Shown here piece after piece: positions 26,459 to 35,402 of a stretch of DNA of 64,000 nt. The notes beneath the pieces were generated by a model. That model did no database searches, was not told the DNA's origin, and saw only the letters and a list, made by a program, of their open reading frames with translations. The position numbers were made by a program, and so were the translations under genes. Position 1 is the stretch's first letter; each line of letters begins with the position of its first letter. The DNA is from Pannonibacter sp051860505 (GTDB taxonomy: Bacteria > Pseudomonadota > Alphaproteobacteria > Rhizobiales > Stappiaceae): NCBI RefSeq assembly GCF_051860505.1, contig NZ_JBHYDX010000020.1, forward strand, positions 1 to 64,000, in the 5' to 3' direction.

Positions 26459-27415
26459 TCACGCGAGCTTGAGCCCGCAAGCGTCAAATGCGGCCCGTGT
26501 GCGGGCTTTTTCTTCTTCGGTGAGTTCGAGCAGCGGCGGGCGGACCCGGCCACCGGTCTGGCCCAGGAGGTCCTGCCAGTACTTCTGGTGCGAATGGGGC
26601 TTTTCGGCAGGGCGGGTGCTCTTGAGCGCGTGGCGGACGGGCTCAAGCGAGGCACTGAGGGCGCGCGCCTCGTCGGCCTTGCCGGCAAAGGCAAGATCCG
26701 TGTAGGCGCGCATGCGCTTGTCGGCAGCGGTCTGGATCAGATACGGGGGCGATGAGCAGAGATACAGCTGCCAGTTCAGCTCCAGGATGTTGTCCAGCCA
26801 CTCCTCTTCCGAGGCAGTCGAAACGAGGATGCGGTCACCGGCAAGCGCGGTGAGCTGCTTGTACATGTCACGCGGGACCGAATACTTGATCGCCACGACA
26901 TTCTCGATATCGGCCAGGCGGTTGCACAGTTCCGGGCTCATCAAGTAGCCGCTGTCGGGATGCGACCACAACGCGATGCCGATGTCGACCTTCGAGGCAA
27001 TCGTCTCGTAGTAGCGGATGAGCGTCTCGTCCTGGGCCTTGAAGAAATGCAGGATCGGCGCATGCACGACGATATAGTCGGCACCGCAAGCCTGCGCATG
27101 GCGGGCGAGATCGATCACCACGTCCATGTTCTGGTCGGAACAGGACATGATGGTCTGGGCGCGGCCGCCGGTCGCCTCGACGGCGAGGTCGAAGCAGCGC
27201 TTGCGCTCATCCAGCGACATGGAGAAGAACTCACCCTGCTTGCCGGCGATGAAGAAGCCGTCGATGCCGAGGTCGTCGATCCAGTGGTTCATGTTGGCGC
27301 GGAAGCCCTCTTCGTCCATCGAGAGGTCTTCGCGGAAGGGCATCAGGGCCGCAGCCCAGATGCCGCGCATGGTGGCGAATGCATGCGCCTTGGCGTCCTT
27401 GCGGGTGTATTTCAT
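26459..27415 (-). CDS. DapA-superfamily lyase or aldolase with a degenerate triad
   Basis: The 318-residue protein has the (beta/alpha)8 DapA fold and keeps the Schiff-base Lys (VVAIKYS, about 177). Compared with the true DapA at 673-1551 it has lost the rest of the active site. GTTGE is AGKQGE, the YY pair is ILHFF, and the Tyr of IYNIPGR is replaced by Trp in IALWSHPDSG. It therefore should not make dihydrodipicolinate. The superfamily also includes aldolases, hydratase-aldolases and dehydratase/decarboxylases. The gene sits between the aldehyde dehydrogenase and the 3-hydroxyanthranilate dioxygenase, so a C-C lyase or decarboxylase role on ring-cleavage products is the leading guess. Confidence 0.85.
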   Translation of the reverse strand: MKYTRKDAKAHAFATMRGIWAAALMPFREDLSMDEEGFRANMNHWIDDLGIDGFFIAGKQGEFFSMSLDERKRCFDLAVEATGGRAQTIMSCSDQNMDVVIDLARHAQACGADYIVVHAPILHFFKAQDETLIRYYETIASKVDIGIALWSHPDSGYLMSPELCNRLADIENVVAIKYSVPRDMYKQLTALAGDRILVSTASEEEWLDNILELNWQLYLCSSPPYLIQTAADKRMRAYTDLAFAGKADEARALSASLEPVRHALKSTRPAEKPHSHQKYWQDLLGQTGGRVRPPLLELTEEEKARTRAAFDACGLKLA

Positions 27416-27477
27416 GTCAGCAACCTCATGCAGGACCGGTGCCGGTCGAAAGGGGTCGGGGCAGCCAGCGGGGCCGG

Positions 27478-28911
27478 TCAGATTTCCATGCGATGCGAGA
27501 CGGTCTTGACGACCGTGTAATGCAGGATGCCTTCCGCCCCGCCCTCGCGGCCAAAGCCGCTTTCCTTGACGCCGCCGAAGGGCGTCGCGGCAACCGAGGC
27601 TTCCAGGGTGTTGATCGAGACATTGCCGGCCTCGATCTCGTCGGTGATGCGGTCGACATTGGCGGCGGAATTGGTGAAGGCATAGGCGGCGAGGCCATAG
27701 GGCACGCCGTTGGCGCGCTTGATCGCCTCGTCCAGCGACGCCACCGGATTGATGATGGCGAGCGGGCCGAAGGGCTCCTCCTGCATCACCCGGGCGTTGT
27801 CCGGAACTTCCGACAGGACGGTGACCGGGTAGAAGTAGCCGGGCGTGTTCGGGCGCTGGCCGCCGGTCAGCAGCTTGGCGCCCTTGGCGACGGCATCTGC
27901 CACCAGCATCTCCATAGCTTCAACGCGGCGGTGGTTGGCGGTCGGGCCCATTTCGGTCTCGGGGTTGAGGCCGTTGCCCATCTTCACGGCCTTTGCGCGC
28001 TCGACAAAGGCATCGCGATAGGCGGTAAATATCTTTTCATGGACAAAGAAACGAGTTGGCGAGGTGCAGACCTGGCCGGCATTGCGCGCCTTGCGGATGG
28101 CGGAGGTGATGCCGGCCTTCACCGGATCCGCATCATCGCAGATGATCACCGGAGCATGTCCGCCCAGCTCCATCAGCACGGGCTTGGCATAACGAGCAGC
28201 GATACCGGTCAGGTGCTTGCCGACCACGGTCGAGCCGGTGAAGGCGACGAGCCGGACCTGCGGCTGCGGGATCAGATAGTCCGAGATCGTTGCCGGCACG
28301 CCGAAGATCAGATTGAGAACACCGGCGGGCAGCCCGGCGTCATGGAAGGCGCGGGCGATGTGCCAGGCGCCCGCCGGGGTCTCCTCGGCGGCCTTCAGGA
28401 TGATGGAGCATCCGGCGGCAAGCGCGCCGGCGACCTTGCGGGCCGGCTGGCTGAGCGGGAAGTTCCAGGGCGAGAAGGCCGCCACCGTGCCGATCGGCTG
28501 GTGATGCACCATGTAGCGGATGCCCGGCTCGCTGGGGATGATGCGGCCATAGAGACGCTCGGCTTCACCGGCGTCCCATTCGAAGAACTCGGCGCCGCGG
28601 ATCACTTCAAGGCGGGCCTGCTGCAGCGTCTTGCCGTGCTCGCGGGTAATGTCCGGGGCGATGTCCTCGATCCGCTCGCGCAGGAGGCTTGCCGCCTTGC
28701 GGATGATCTCGGCCCGGCGCATCGGCGCGGTCCGGCGCCAGATCTCGAAACCACGTGCCGCCGCCTCGAGGGCATCGTCGAGGTCAGAGGTCGCAGCGAC
28801 AGGCAGCTTGCCAATCTCGGTCTCGTCGGCCGGATTGATCACCGGCAGGTGGTCCGCCGTCTTGCGCCAAGCGCCGCCGATGTAAAGCTGGAGATCGGGA
28901 TAGTCGCGCAT
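27478..28911 (-). CDS. NAD(P)-dependent aldehyde dehydrogenase, likely for the ACMS-derived semialdehyde
   Basis: The 477-residue enzyme has the ALDH hallmarks: FSPWNFPLSQPARK (cofactor loop), FTGSTVVGK, the catalytic Glu in MELGGHAP, the catalytic Cys in GQVCTSPTR, and EEPFGPLAI. It resembles the succinate/hydroxymuconic semialdehyde group. I chose the ATG at 28911 (MRDYPDLQLYIGG); the frame extends to 28995 into the regulatory region. It is the first gene of the operon next to the divergent LysR gene. By context it should oxidise 2-aminomuconate semialdehyde or ACMS itself. Specificity cannot be read from the sequence. Confidence 0.88.
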   Translation of the reverse strand: MRDYPDLQLYIGGAWRKTADHLPVINPADETEIGKLPVAATSDLDDALEAAARGFEIWRRTAPMRRAEIIRKAASLLRERIEDIAPDITREHGKTLQQARLEVIRGAEFFEWDAGEAERLYGRIIPSEPGIRYMVHHQPIGTVAAFSPWNFPLSQPARKVAGALAAGCSIILKAAEETPAGAWHIARAFHDAGLPAGVLNLIFGVPATISDYLIPQPQVRLVAFTGSTVVGKHLTGIAARYAKPVLMELGGHAPVIICDDADPVKAGITSAIRKARNAGQVCTSPTRFFVHEKIFTAYRDAFVERAKAVKMGNGLNPETEMGPTANHRRVEAMEMLVADAVAKGAKLLTGGQRPNTPGYFYPVTVLSEVPDNARVMQEEPFGPLAIINPVASLDEAIKRANGVPYGLAAYAFTNSAANVDRITDEIEAGNVSINTLEASVAATPFGGVKESGFGREGGAEGILHYTVVKTVSHRMEI

Positions 28912-29015
28912 GTCCGGGCCTCTGTTCCTCAGATTTTGTTGGCCGCCAGGTTGGCTCACCGCCCTGGCGTGGTGTTGATCGAGAGGATCGGACAAAGATG
29001 AATTATCGACAAGGC

Positions 29016-29030
29016 GGATTTATCGGATAA
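29016..29030. promoter_or_regulatory. LysR-type operator between the ALDH and LysR genes
   Basis: ATTTATCGGATAAAT is a perfect 7-base dyad around one base and contains the T-N11-A LysR-type signature. It is central in the 168-base divergent region, in an AT-rich patch unlike its surroundings. Confidence 0.65.
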
Positions 29031-29079
29031 ATTAATATAGATTTCGATATGAATTGCCCGTCACTTGGGGGCCGATCCG

Positions 29080-29982
29080 ATGAAACTCACGCTCAAGCAG
29101 ATCCAAGGCTTTCTCGCCGTTGCAGAGGCCGGCAGTTTTTCCATGGCCGCCAAACGGCTCAACACGGCGCAGCCGGCCCTGTCGCAGGCGATCAAGGACC
29201 TTGAGGCCGAGCTGGGCGTGCGCCTGTTTGACCGCACGACGCGCCGGGTCGAGCTGACGGATGCCGGACGTGAGTTCCATATAGCCAGCGCCAAGATCAT
29301 CGATGATCTGGAACATGCGGTGGAAGGGGTGCACATGCTGGCCGAACGGCGGCGCGGCAAGCTCAGGGTCGCGGCCCCTCCCCTCCTGGCAAGCTACGTG
29401 CTGCCGAAGGTGATCGCGGAGTTCCAGGCCGCCTATCCGGGGATCGTCGTCCAGCTCTCGGATGTGGGCACGGAGCAGATCCTTGATGCCATCCGCACGG
29501 CCAAGGCCGACTGCGGCATCGGCACGTTTCCGCCGGCCGATGATGACATCGAACGCCAGCCGCTGATCCGCGACAGCCTGATGCTGTTCTGCCCGGCGCA
29601 GAGTGTGCTTGCCGGACGCGACCGGGTCGCCTGGCGCGAGCTGGCGGACCTGCCGCTGATCACGTTGACGCGCGAGTCGGGCATCCGTCTGCTGGTCGAG
29701 GTCGGGTTTGAAGCCGCACAGACGCCACCGCGCATTGCCTTCGAGGTGACGCAGGTGACCACTGCACTGGCCTTGGTCGAGGCAGGTCTGGGCGTTGCGG
29801 TTCTGCCGACCTATGCCCGCGCCGCAATCCGGCACGAAAGCCTTCGCGCCGTTCCACTGGATGAACCGGTGATTGCCCGCGAGGTCATGCTGCTGAAATC
29901 CCGTGACCGGCCACCGGGGCCGGCCGCCAATGCCTTCATCGAGCATCTGAGCCGCGCCTTGCGCCGTTTGGCTGCGGAGTAA
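29080..29982 (+). CDS. LysR-family transcriptional regulator
   Basis: The 300-residue protein has an N-terminal winged helix (about 1-60) reading LKQIQGFLAVAEAGSFSMAA and LNTAQPALSQAIKDLEAELG. A substrate-binding domain of the usual length follows. It is transcribed divergently from the aldehyde dehydrogenase-dioxygenase-transporter operon and probably activates it in response to a pathway intermediate. I chose the ATG at 29080, giving MKLTLKQ, with GGGGG upstream. An in-frame TTG at 29065 also exists. Confidence 0.92.
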   Translation: MKLTLKQIQGFLAVAEAGSFSMAAKRLNTAQPALSQAIKDLEAELGVRLFDRTTRRVELTDAGREFHIASAKIIDDLEHAVEGVHMLAERRRGKLRVAAPPLLASYVLPKVIAEFQAAYPGIVVQLSDVGTEQILDAIRTAKADCGIGTFPPADDDIERQPLIRDSLMLFCPAQSVLAGRDRVAWRELADLPLITLTRESGIRLLVEVGFEAAQTPPRIAFEVTQVTTALALVEAGLGVAVLPTYARAAIRHESLRAVPLDEPVIAREVMLLKSRDRPPGPAANAFIEHLSRALRRLAAE

Positions 29983-30052
29983 GGGGGGCGCTATGCCTAC
30001 CTGGGGCGGGCAGTCGCAGTCGCCGCCTGACGGCTTTCGAGGCCTCGAAGCC

Positions 30053-30211
30053 CCCTCCCCCTCGTGGGGAGGGGTAAGGGGTGGGGGGTGGGGGGCCTCC
30101 GGAACTCGCCGCATCATGACGTTTCTGGAGCGCCGATCGCTAAAATTGGAAGTTCTTCCGCACGTTCAGTCAGTGCCCCCCACCCCCGGCCCCTCCCCAC
30201 GAGGGGGAGGG
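30053..30211. repeat. G/C-tract inverted repeat in the gap after the LysR gene
   Basis: CCCTCCCCCTCGTGGGGA (30053-30070) recurs as its exact reverse complement at 30194-30211, next to GGGGTGGGGGG and CCCCCCACCCCC tracts. The 360-base gap (29983-30342) holds no gene that I can support. This is an intergenic repeat of the type common in alphaproteobacteria and could form a large hairpin between convergent genes. Confidence 0.75.
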
Positions 30212-30342
30212 GAGCAGAGAGGCTCCGCCAGGATTGCATAAAGGCAGTGCGGTCGGCCCAGACGGGGCCTGATGCGCCGATTACCCCCTCTGGGCATCTC
30301 CCCCCTCAAAGGGGCAGAGGAGCGCCAGGTGTCCGAACCGGA

Positions 30343-31977
30343 TCAAGCGGTTTCGCGCAGGCGGAAGCGCTGGATCTTGCCGGTCTGGGTCTTGGGCAGG
30401 GCGTCGGTGAAGATGATCCGGCGCGGGTACTTGTAGGGTGCGATCACTGCCTTAACGTGATCCTGCAGCCGCTTGACCGTTGCCGCATCCGGCTCGACCC
30501 CAGCGGCGAGGACCACATGCGCCTCGACGATCTGGCCACGCTCTTCGTCAGCGGCGCCAATGACACCGCATTCCAGCACGTCGTCATGCGACAGCAGCGC
30601 TGCCTCCACTTCCGGCCCGGCGATGTTGTAGCCGGCGGAGACGATCATGTCGTCGTTGCGGGCGGCGAAGTGGAAATAGCCGTCCTCATCCTGCCAGAAG
30701 GCATCGCCTGTGATGTTCCAGCCGTTCTGGACGTAGCCGGTCTGGCGATGGTCGCCGAGATAGCGGCAGCCGGTCGGCCCGCGCACTGCGAGACGGCCGA
30801 CATCGCCCCGCTTCTGCTCGTTGCCGGCCTCATCGACGATTCGGGCCTCGTAGCCGGTGACCGGCTTGCCGGTGCAGGCTGGGTGGCTGTCGCCGAAGCG
30901 GTTGGAAATGAAGATGTGCAGCATCTCGGTCGCGCCGATGCCGTCCAGCATCGGCTTGCCCGTCTTGGCCATCCATTCCTCATAGACCGGCGCCGGCAGG
31001 GTCTCGCCGGCGGAGACGGCGGCGCGCAGGCTGGAGAGGTCAGCCCCCTCCTCCATCGCCTTCAACATGACGCGGTAGGCGGTCGGCGCGGTGAAGCAGA
31101 CGGTGGCGCGGTACTTCTGGATAATCTCGATCAGGTTCGGCGGCGAAGCGGTTTCCAGAAGGGCTGCGGCAGCACCGAAGCGCAGCGGGAAGACGGCAAG
31201 GCCACCGAGGCCGAAGGTGAAGGCGAGCGGCGGGGAGCCGACGAAAATGTCGTCCGGCGTCACGCCCAGCACTTCGCGTGCGTAGCCGTCGGCGATGATC
31301 AGGATGTCGCGGTGGAAATGCATGGTCGCCTTCGGCACGCCCGTGGTGCCGGAGGTGAAGCCCAGAAGTGCCACATCATCGCGGCCCGTCTTCACGGCCT
31401 CGAACCGGACCGGCTTGGACAGGGCGACCCGGTCAAGCTCGGCATCGTGGTTGGCGGTGCCATCGAAGCCGATGACCTTTTTCAGGTAATTGGATTCCTT
31501 GGCGCAGGCGACCAGTTCATCCATCAGCCGCGTGTCGCAGAGGGCGAGCGAGATTTCGGCCTTCTCGACGATCTTGGCCAGTTCGCCCGCGCGCAGCATC
31601 GGCATGGTGTTGACCACGACCGCGCCGGCCTTGGTGGCGGCAAGCCAGCAGGCGACCATCGCCGGGTTGTTGGCCGAGCGGATCAGGATACGGTTGCCGG
31701 GCTTGACGCCATAGTCCTCGACCAGCGCATGGGCGATGCGGTTGGTCCAGTCGGTCAGTTCCTTGTAGGTGCGCTGACGGCCGTTGCCGATCAGAGCGAC
31801 ATGGTCGCCAAGCCCCTGCTCCACCAGCCGGTCGGTCAGCTCGACCCCGGCGTTGATGAAATCCGGATAGTCGAAGCCATCGAGACGGATCTCTGGCCAA
31901 AGGTCAGCGGGCGGCAGGTTGTCCCGCGTGAACGTGTCGACATGGGCGCTGGGGCCCAGATTCAGGCTGGCGGTCAT
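30343..31977 (-). CDS. 2-aminobenzoate-CoA ligase
   Basis: The 544-residue AMP-forming ligase activates anthranilate (2-aminobenzoate) with CoA. It has the P-loop FTSGTTGVPKATMHF, the A5 region GATEMLHIF, YNIAGPEVE and the C-terminal catalytic Lys in PKTQTGKIQRF. It is the last gene of the operon headed by the 2-aminobenzoyl-CoA monooxygenase/reductase, 127 bases after the RidA gene. That context favours aminobenzoate over benzoate as substrate. A substrate range including benzoate or salicylate cannot be excluded. Confidence 0.9.
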   Translation of the reverse strand: MTASLNLGPSAHVDTFTRDNLPPADLWPEIRLDGFDYPDFINAGVELTDRLVEQGLGDHVALIGNGRQRTYKELTDWTNRIAHALVEDYGVKPGNRILIRSANNPAMVACWLAATKAGAVVVNTMPMLRAGELAKIVEKAEISLALCDTRLMDELVACAKESNYLKKVIGFDGTANHDAELDRVALSKPVRFEAVKTGRDDVALLGFTSGTTGVPKATMHFHRDILIIADGYAREVLGVTPDDIFVGSPPLAFTFGLGGLAVFPLRFGAAAALLETASPPNLIEIIQKYRATVCFTAPTAYRVMLKAMEEGADLSSLRAAVSAGETLPAPVYEEWMAKTGKPMLDGIGATEMLHIFISNRFGDSHPACTGKPVTGYEARIVDEAGNEQKRGDVGRLAVRGPTGCRYLGDHRQTGYVQNGWNITGDAFWQDEDGYFHFAARNDDMIVSAGYNIAGPEVEAALLSHDDVLECGVIGAADEERGQIVEAHVVLAAGVEPDAATVKRLQDHVKAVIAPYKYPRRIIFTDALPKTQTGKIQRFRLRETA

Positions 31978-32104
31978 TTTCTATCCCCTCGTTCTTCCAT
32001 CCGCGTCGCGCGGTTGGCGGCCTTCCTGTTCCGGATGCGGGGTGACCCGTCTTTGCCGCCGGTAGTGTTGCTGAACCTTGTTGCGTGCGATCCGGCCCTT
32101 GGGC

Positions 32105-32557
32105 TCAGGCCGCCTCGTCCGGGACCACGGCGGTGGCCTCGATCTCCACCTTCGCCCGGTCCTCGACCAGGGCGACGACCTGCACCAGCGCCATTGCCGG
32201 GAAGTTCTTGCCAAGGTGACGGCGGTAGGCGGCGCCGATCTCGCGCAGGTTATCGAGATAGAGGCGCTTGTCGGTCACGTACCAGGTCATGCGCACGAGA
32301 TGCTCCGGGCCGGCGCCCCCCTCGGCAAGGACTTCGACGATGTTCTTCAGGGTCTGGTCGACCTGCCCGACGAAATCGTCCGTCTCGAATTCCTGCTGGC
32401 CGTTCCAGCCGATCAGGCCGCCCAGGAACACCATCCGGCCACGGGCGGCGACGCCGTTGGCATAGCCTTTGGCCGGCTTCCAGGACTTCGGATTGAGGAA
32501 CTCGTGCGGCGACTGGCCGCTGGTGGCTGAAGCGGCCATGGTCGTTGCATCGGTCAT
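32105..32557 (-). CDS. RidA/YjgF-family enamine-imine deaminase
   Basis: The 150-residue protein belongs to the RidA family, with RGRMVFLGGLIGWNG and the C-terminal 'ALVEDRAKVEIEATAVV' carrying the usual RVEIE-like motif. Relatives include 2-aminomuconate deaminase. In 2-aminobenzoyl-CoA degradation the dearomatised amino-cyclohexenone-CoA must lose ammonia through an enamine or imine, a natural RidA reaction. Its start overlaps the thioesterase stop by 4 bases (ATGA). Confidence 0.88.
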   Translation of the reverse strand: MTDATTMAASATSGQSPHEFLNPKSWKPAKGYANGVAARGRMVFLGGLIGWNGQQEFETDDFVGQVDQTLKNIVEVLAEGGAGPEHLVRMTWYVTDKRLYLDNLREIGAAYRRHLGKNFPAMALVQVVALVEDRAKVEIEATAVVPDEAA

Positions 32558-32973
32558 TGGTCTTGTCCTTTCAGGCAATGGGCAGCCATCCGCTCGCGCA
32601 GGCGTGTCGGCCAGGCTTCGGGCCGGCCCTCGCGGCCAACCCAGACCAGGGTCAGGCGAACGGCGAGACGGGTGTCACCGTCCTTGGTGAGCTGGAGCGC
32701 GAAGTCGGCGCTGCTGGTTCCGATCCGGGTCAGGTCGAGGGTCCATGTCACCGTCTCGCCGAGCCGCGACGGCGTGCGGAAGTCGGCTTCGATGTGGACG
32801 GTCGGGACGGCATTGCCCTCCTCGAGGTGAATGCGGGAATAGGGATAGTCCAGCACTTCGGCGAAGAACTGCTCGACCATCAGGTTGGTCATCTCGAAAT
32901 AGCGCGGATAGAAGACGATCCCGGCGGCATCGCAGAGGCCAAAGGTGATGTCGAAGTGTCGCTGGTAGCTCAT
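32554..32973 (-). CDS. acyl-CoA thioesterase, 4-hydroxybenzoyl-CoA thioesterase type
   Basis: The 139-residue hotdog-fold protein begins with the 4HBT active-site segment FGLCDAAGIVFYPRYFEM, containing the catalytic Asp. It probably releases CoA from dead-end or excess aminobenzoyl-CoA intermediates. It overlaps the acyl-CoA dehydrogenase gene by 4 bases and the RidA gene by 4 bases. Confidence 0.9.
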   Translation of the reverse strand: MSYQRHFDITFGLCDAAGIVFYPRYFEMTNLMVEQFFAEVLDYPYSRIHLEEGNAVPTVHIEADFRTPSRLGETVTWTLDLTRIGTSSADFALQLTKDGDTRLAVRLTLVWVGREGRPEAWPTRLRERMAAHCLKGQDQ

Positions 32974-34118
32974 GACACCTGCTCCGCGAGCGCCGCACGG
33001 GCGATGACGATCTTCTGCACGTCGCTGGCGCCCTCGTAGATCCGGAGAGCCCGGATCTCGCGATAGAGGCTTTCGACCATGAAGCCCTTGCGCACGCCAT
33101 CGCCGCCATGCAGCTGCAGCGCCGCATCGATGACCTTCTGCGCCGTCTCTGTGGCATGGAGCTTCGCCATCGCGGCTTCGCGGCTGACGCGGGGGGCGCC
33201 CATGTCCTTGGTCCAGGCAGCACGGTAGATGAGGAGGGCCGAGGCATCGACGCCCAGGGCCATGTCGGCGATATGCCCCTGCACCATCTGCAGGTCGGCC
33301 AGCGGTGCGCCGAACAGCTCGCGCGTCGTGACCCGGCCCAGCGCCTCATCTAGGGCGCGGCGGGCAAAGCCGAGAGCCGCCGCACCGACCGTGGAGCGGA
33401 ACACGTCCAGCACGGACATGGCGATCTTGAAGCCGTCGCCGGGTCGGCCGATTAGGGCGCTGCCCGGCAGTTCGATGTCGTTGAAGCGCAGATGGGCCAG
33501 CGGATGCGGGGCCATCACCTCGATCCGCTCGACGATCTCGAGCCCCTTGGCATCGGCCGGCACCAGGAAGGCAGACAGGCCCTTGGCGCCGGGAGCTTCG
33601 CCGGTGCGGGCGAAGACGACATAGACATCAGCAATGCCGCCGTTGGAAATGTAGGTCTTCTCGCCGGAGAGGATGTAGCCACCCTGCACCGCGCGGGCGG
33701 TGGAGCGGGTGTTGGCGACATCGGAGCCGGAGCCCGGCTCGGTCAGGGCAAAGCCTGAGATCGCCTCGCCCTTGCGGGTCTTGTCGAGCCAGGCGCGCTG
33801 CTCGGGCGTGCCGAACAGCGACACCGCGCCCATGCCGAGCCCCTGCATGGCAAAGGCAAAGTCGGCGAGGCCATCATGGCGGGCCAGCGTCTCGCGGATG
33901 AGGCACAGGCTGCGCACATCCAGCTTCTCGCCCTCGCCTGCGCCCGAGTGGGTCAGCCAGCCGGCCTGCCCGAGATCGGCCACCAGCTTGCGGCAGGCAG
34001 CGTCGGTGTCGCCGTGGTCGACGTGAAGATGATCCCGGCACCACGCATCGAGCCCTTCGGCCAGCTCGCGGTGGCGCGGCTCGAAGAATGGCCAGCCGAG
34101 AAAGGAGCGATCCGCCAT
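32970..34118 (-). CDS. acyl-CoA dehydrogenase
   Basis: This is a 382-residue FAD enzyme of the acyl-CoA dehydrogenase family. It has LTEPGSGSDVANT (FAD/substrate loop), GEKTYISNGG, QLHGGDGV and the C-terminal IYEGASDVQK containing the catalytic Glu. I chose the ATG at 34118 (MADRSFLGWPFF), one base past the enoyl-CoA hydratase stop. In the aminobenzoyl-CoA pathway it should oxidise an alicyclic or open-chain CoA thioester during the beta-oxidation-like phase. Confidence 0.92.
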   Translation of the reverse strand: MADRSFLGWPFFEPRHRELAEGLDAWCRDHLHVDHGDTDAACRKLVADLGQAGWLTHSGAGEGEKLDVRSLCLIRETLARHDGLADFAFAMQGLGMGAVSLFGTPEQRAWLDKTRKGEAISGFALTEPGSGSDVANTRSTARAVQGGYILSGEKTYISNGGIADVYVVFARTGEAPGAKGLSAFLVPADAKGLEIVERIEVMAPHPLAHLRFNDIELPGSALIGRPGDGFKIAMSVLDVFRSTVGAAALGFARRALDEALGRVTTRELFGAPLADLQMVQGHIADMALGVDASALLIYRAAWTKDMGAPRVSREAAMAKLHATETAQKVIDAALQLHGGDGVRKGFMVESLYREIRALRIYEGASDVQKIVIARAALAEQVS

Positions 34119-34119
34119 A

Positions 34120-34928
<809 letters not shown>

Positions 34929-34932
<4 letters not shown>

Positions 34933-35402
34933 TGGCTGTCCTTCCCCATCCGCTTCAGGATGTCTTTCAAGATGTCGAAATCGGCGTCGGTCAGGCGGGA
35001 GAACAGCATGTCCACCTCCCGCTCATGGTCGGCCGCAAGCTGTTCGAACTGGGCCAGGCCCGTGTCGGTCAGCGACACATGCACTGTGCGCCGGTCGGCT
35101 TCGCTCGGAACGCGGCGCACCAGTCCGTCCTTCTCGAGCCGATCGACGACGGTGGTGGCGTTGCCGTTGGAGACCAGCAGCATGCGCGAAAGCTCGCTCA
35201 TGCTCATCGGCACACGGCGGCGGTAGAGCGCGGCCATGACGTCAAAGCGCGGCAGGGTCGTGTCATGCTCGACGCGCAGGAATTCGCGCAGATGCGCTTC
35301 GGCCGCCCGGGTCACCCCGAGCAGCCGGATCCATGTCTTCAGACGGCGCTTCGACAGGGAAACCTGCGGTTCGCTCACCGGTTGGTTCGGATCGGTCGTC
35401 AT
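34929..35402 (-). CDS. MarR-family regulator of the aminobenzoate operon
   Basis: The 157-residue protein has a MarR winged helix: LPRFDVMAALYRR, MSMSELSRMLLVSNGNATTVVDRLEKDGLVRR (recognition helix and wing) and SEADRRTVHVSLTD. It is embedded in the operon and overlaps both neighbours by 4 bases. MarR relatives in aromatic-CoA pathways (for example CouR) are repressors released by the CoA thioester, and the palindromes at 38491-38506 and 38700-38715 are the likely operators. I start at 35402; the open frame continues upstream only through the SDR gene in another frame. Confidence 0.9.

Noticed and set aside
26434..26694. 87-residue N-terminal extension of the dioxygenase
   Set aside because: It overlaps the DapA-like gene in another frame, and the enzyme aligns from the ATG at 26433 with a good ribosome site.
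30064..32496. 810-codon open frame on the + strand opposite the CoA ligase and RidA genes
   Set aside because: Both leftward genes have full catalytic motifs. The antisense product is low-complexity and matches no family I know; long shadow frames are common in GC-rich DNA.
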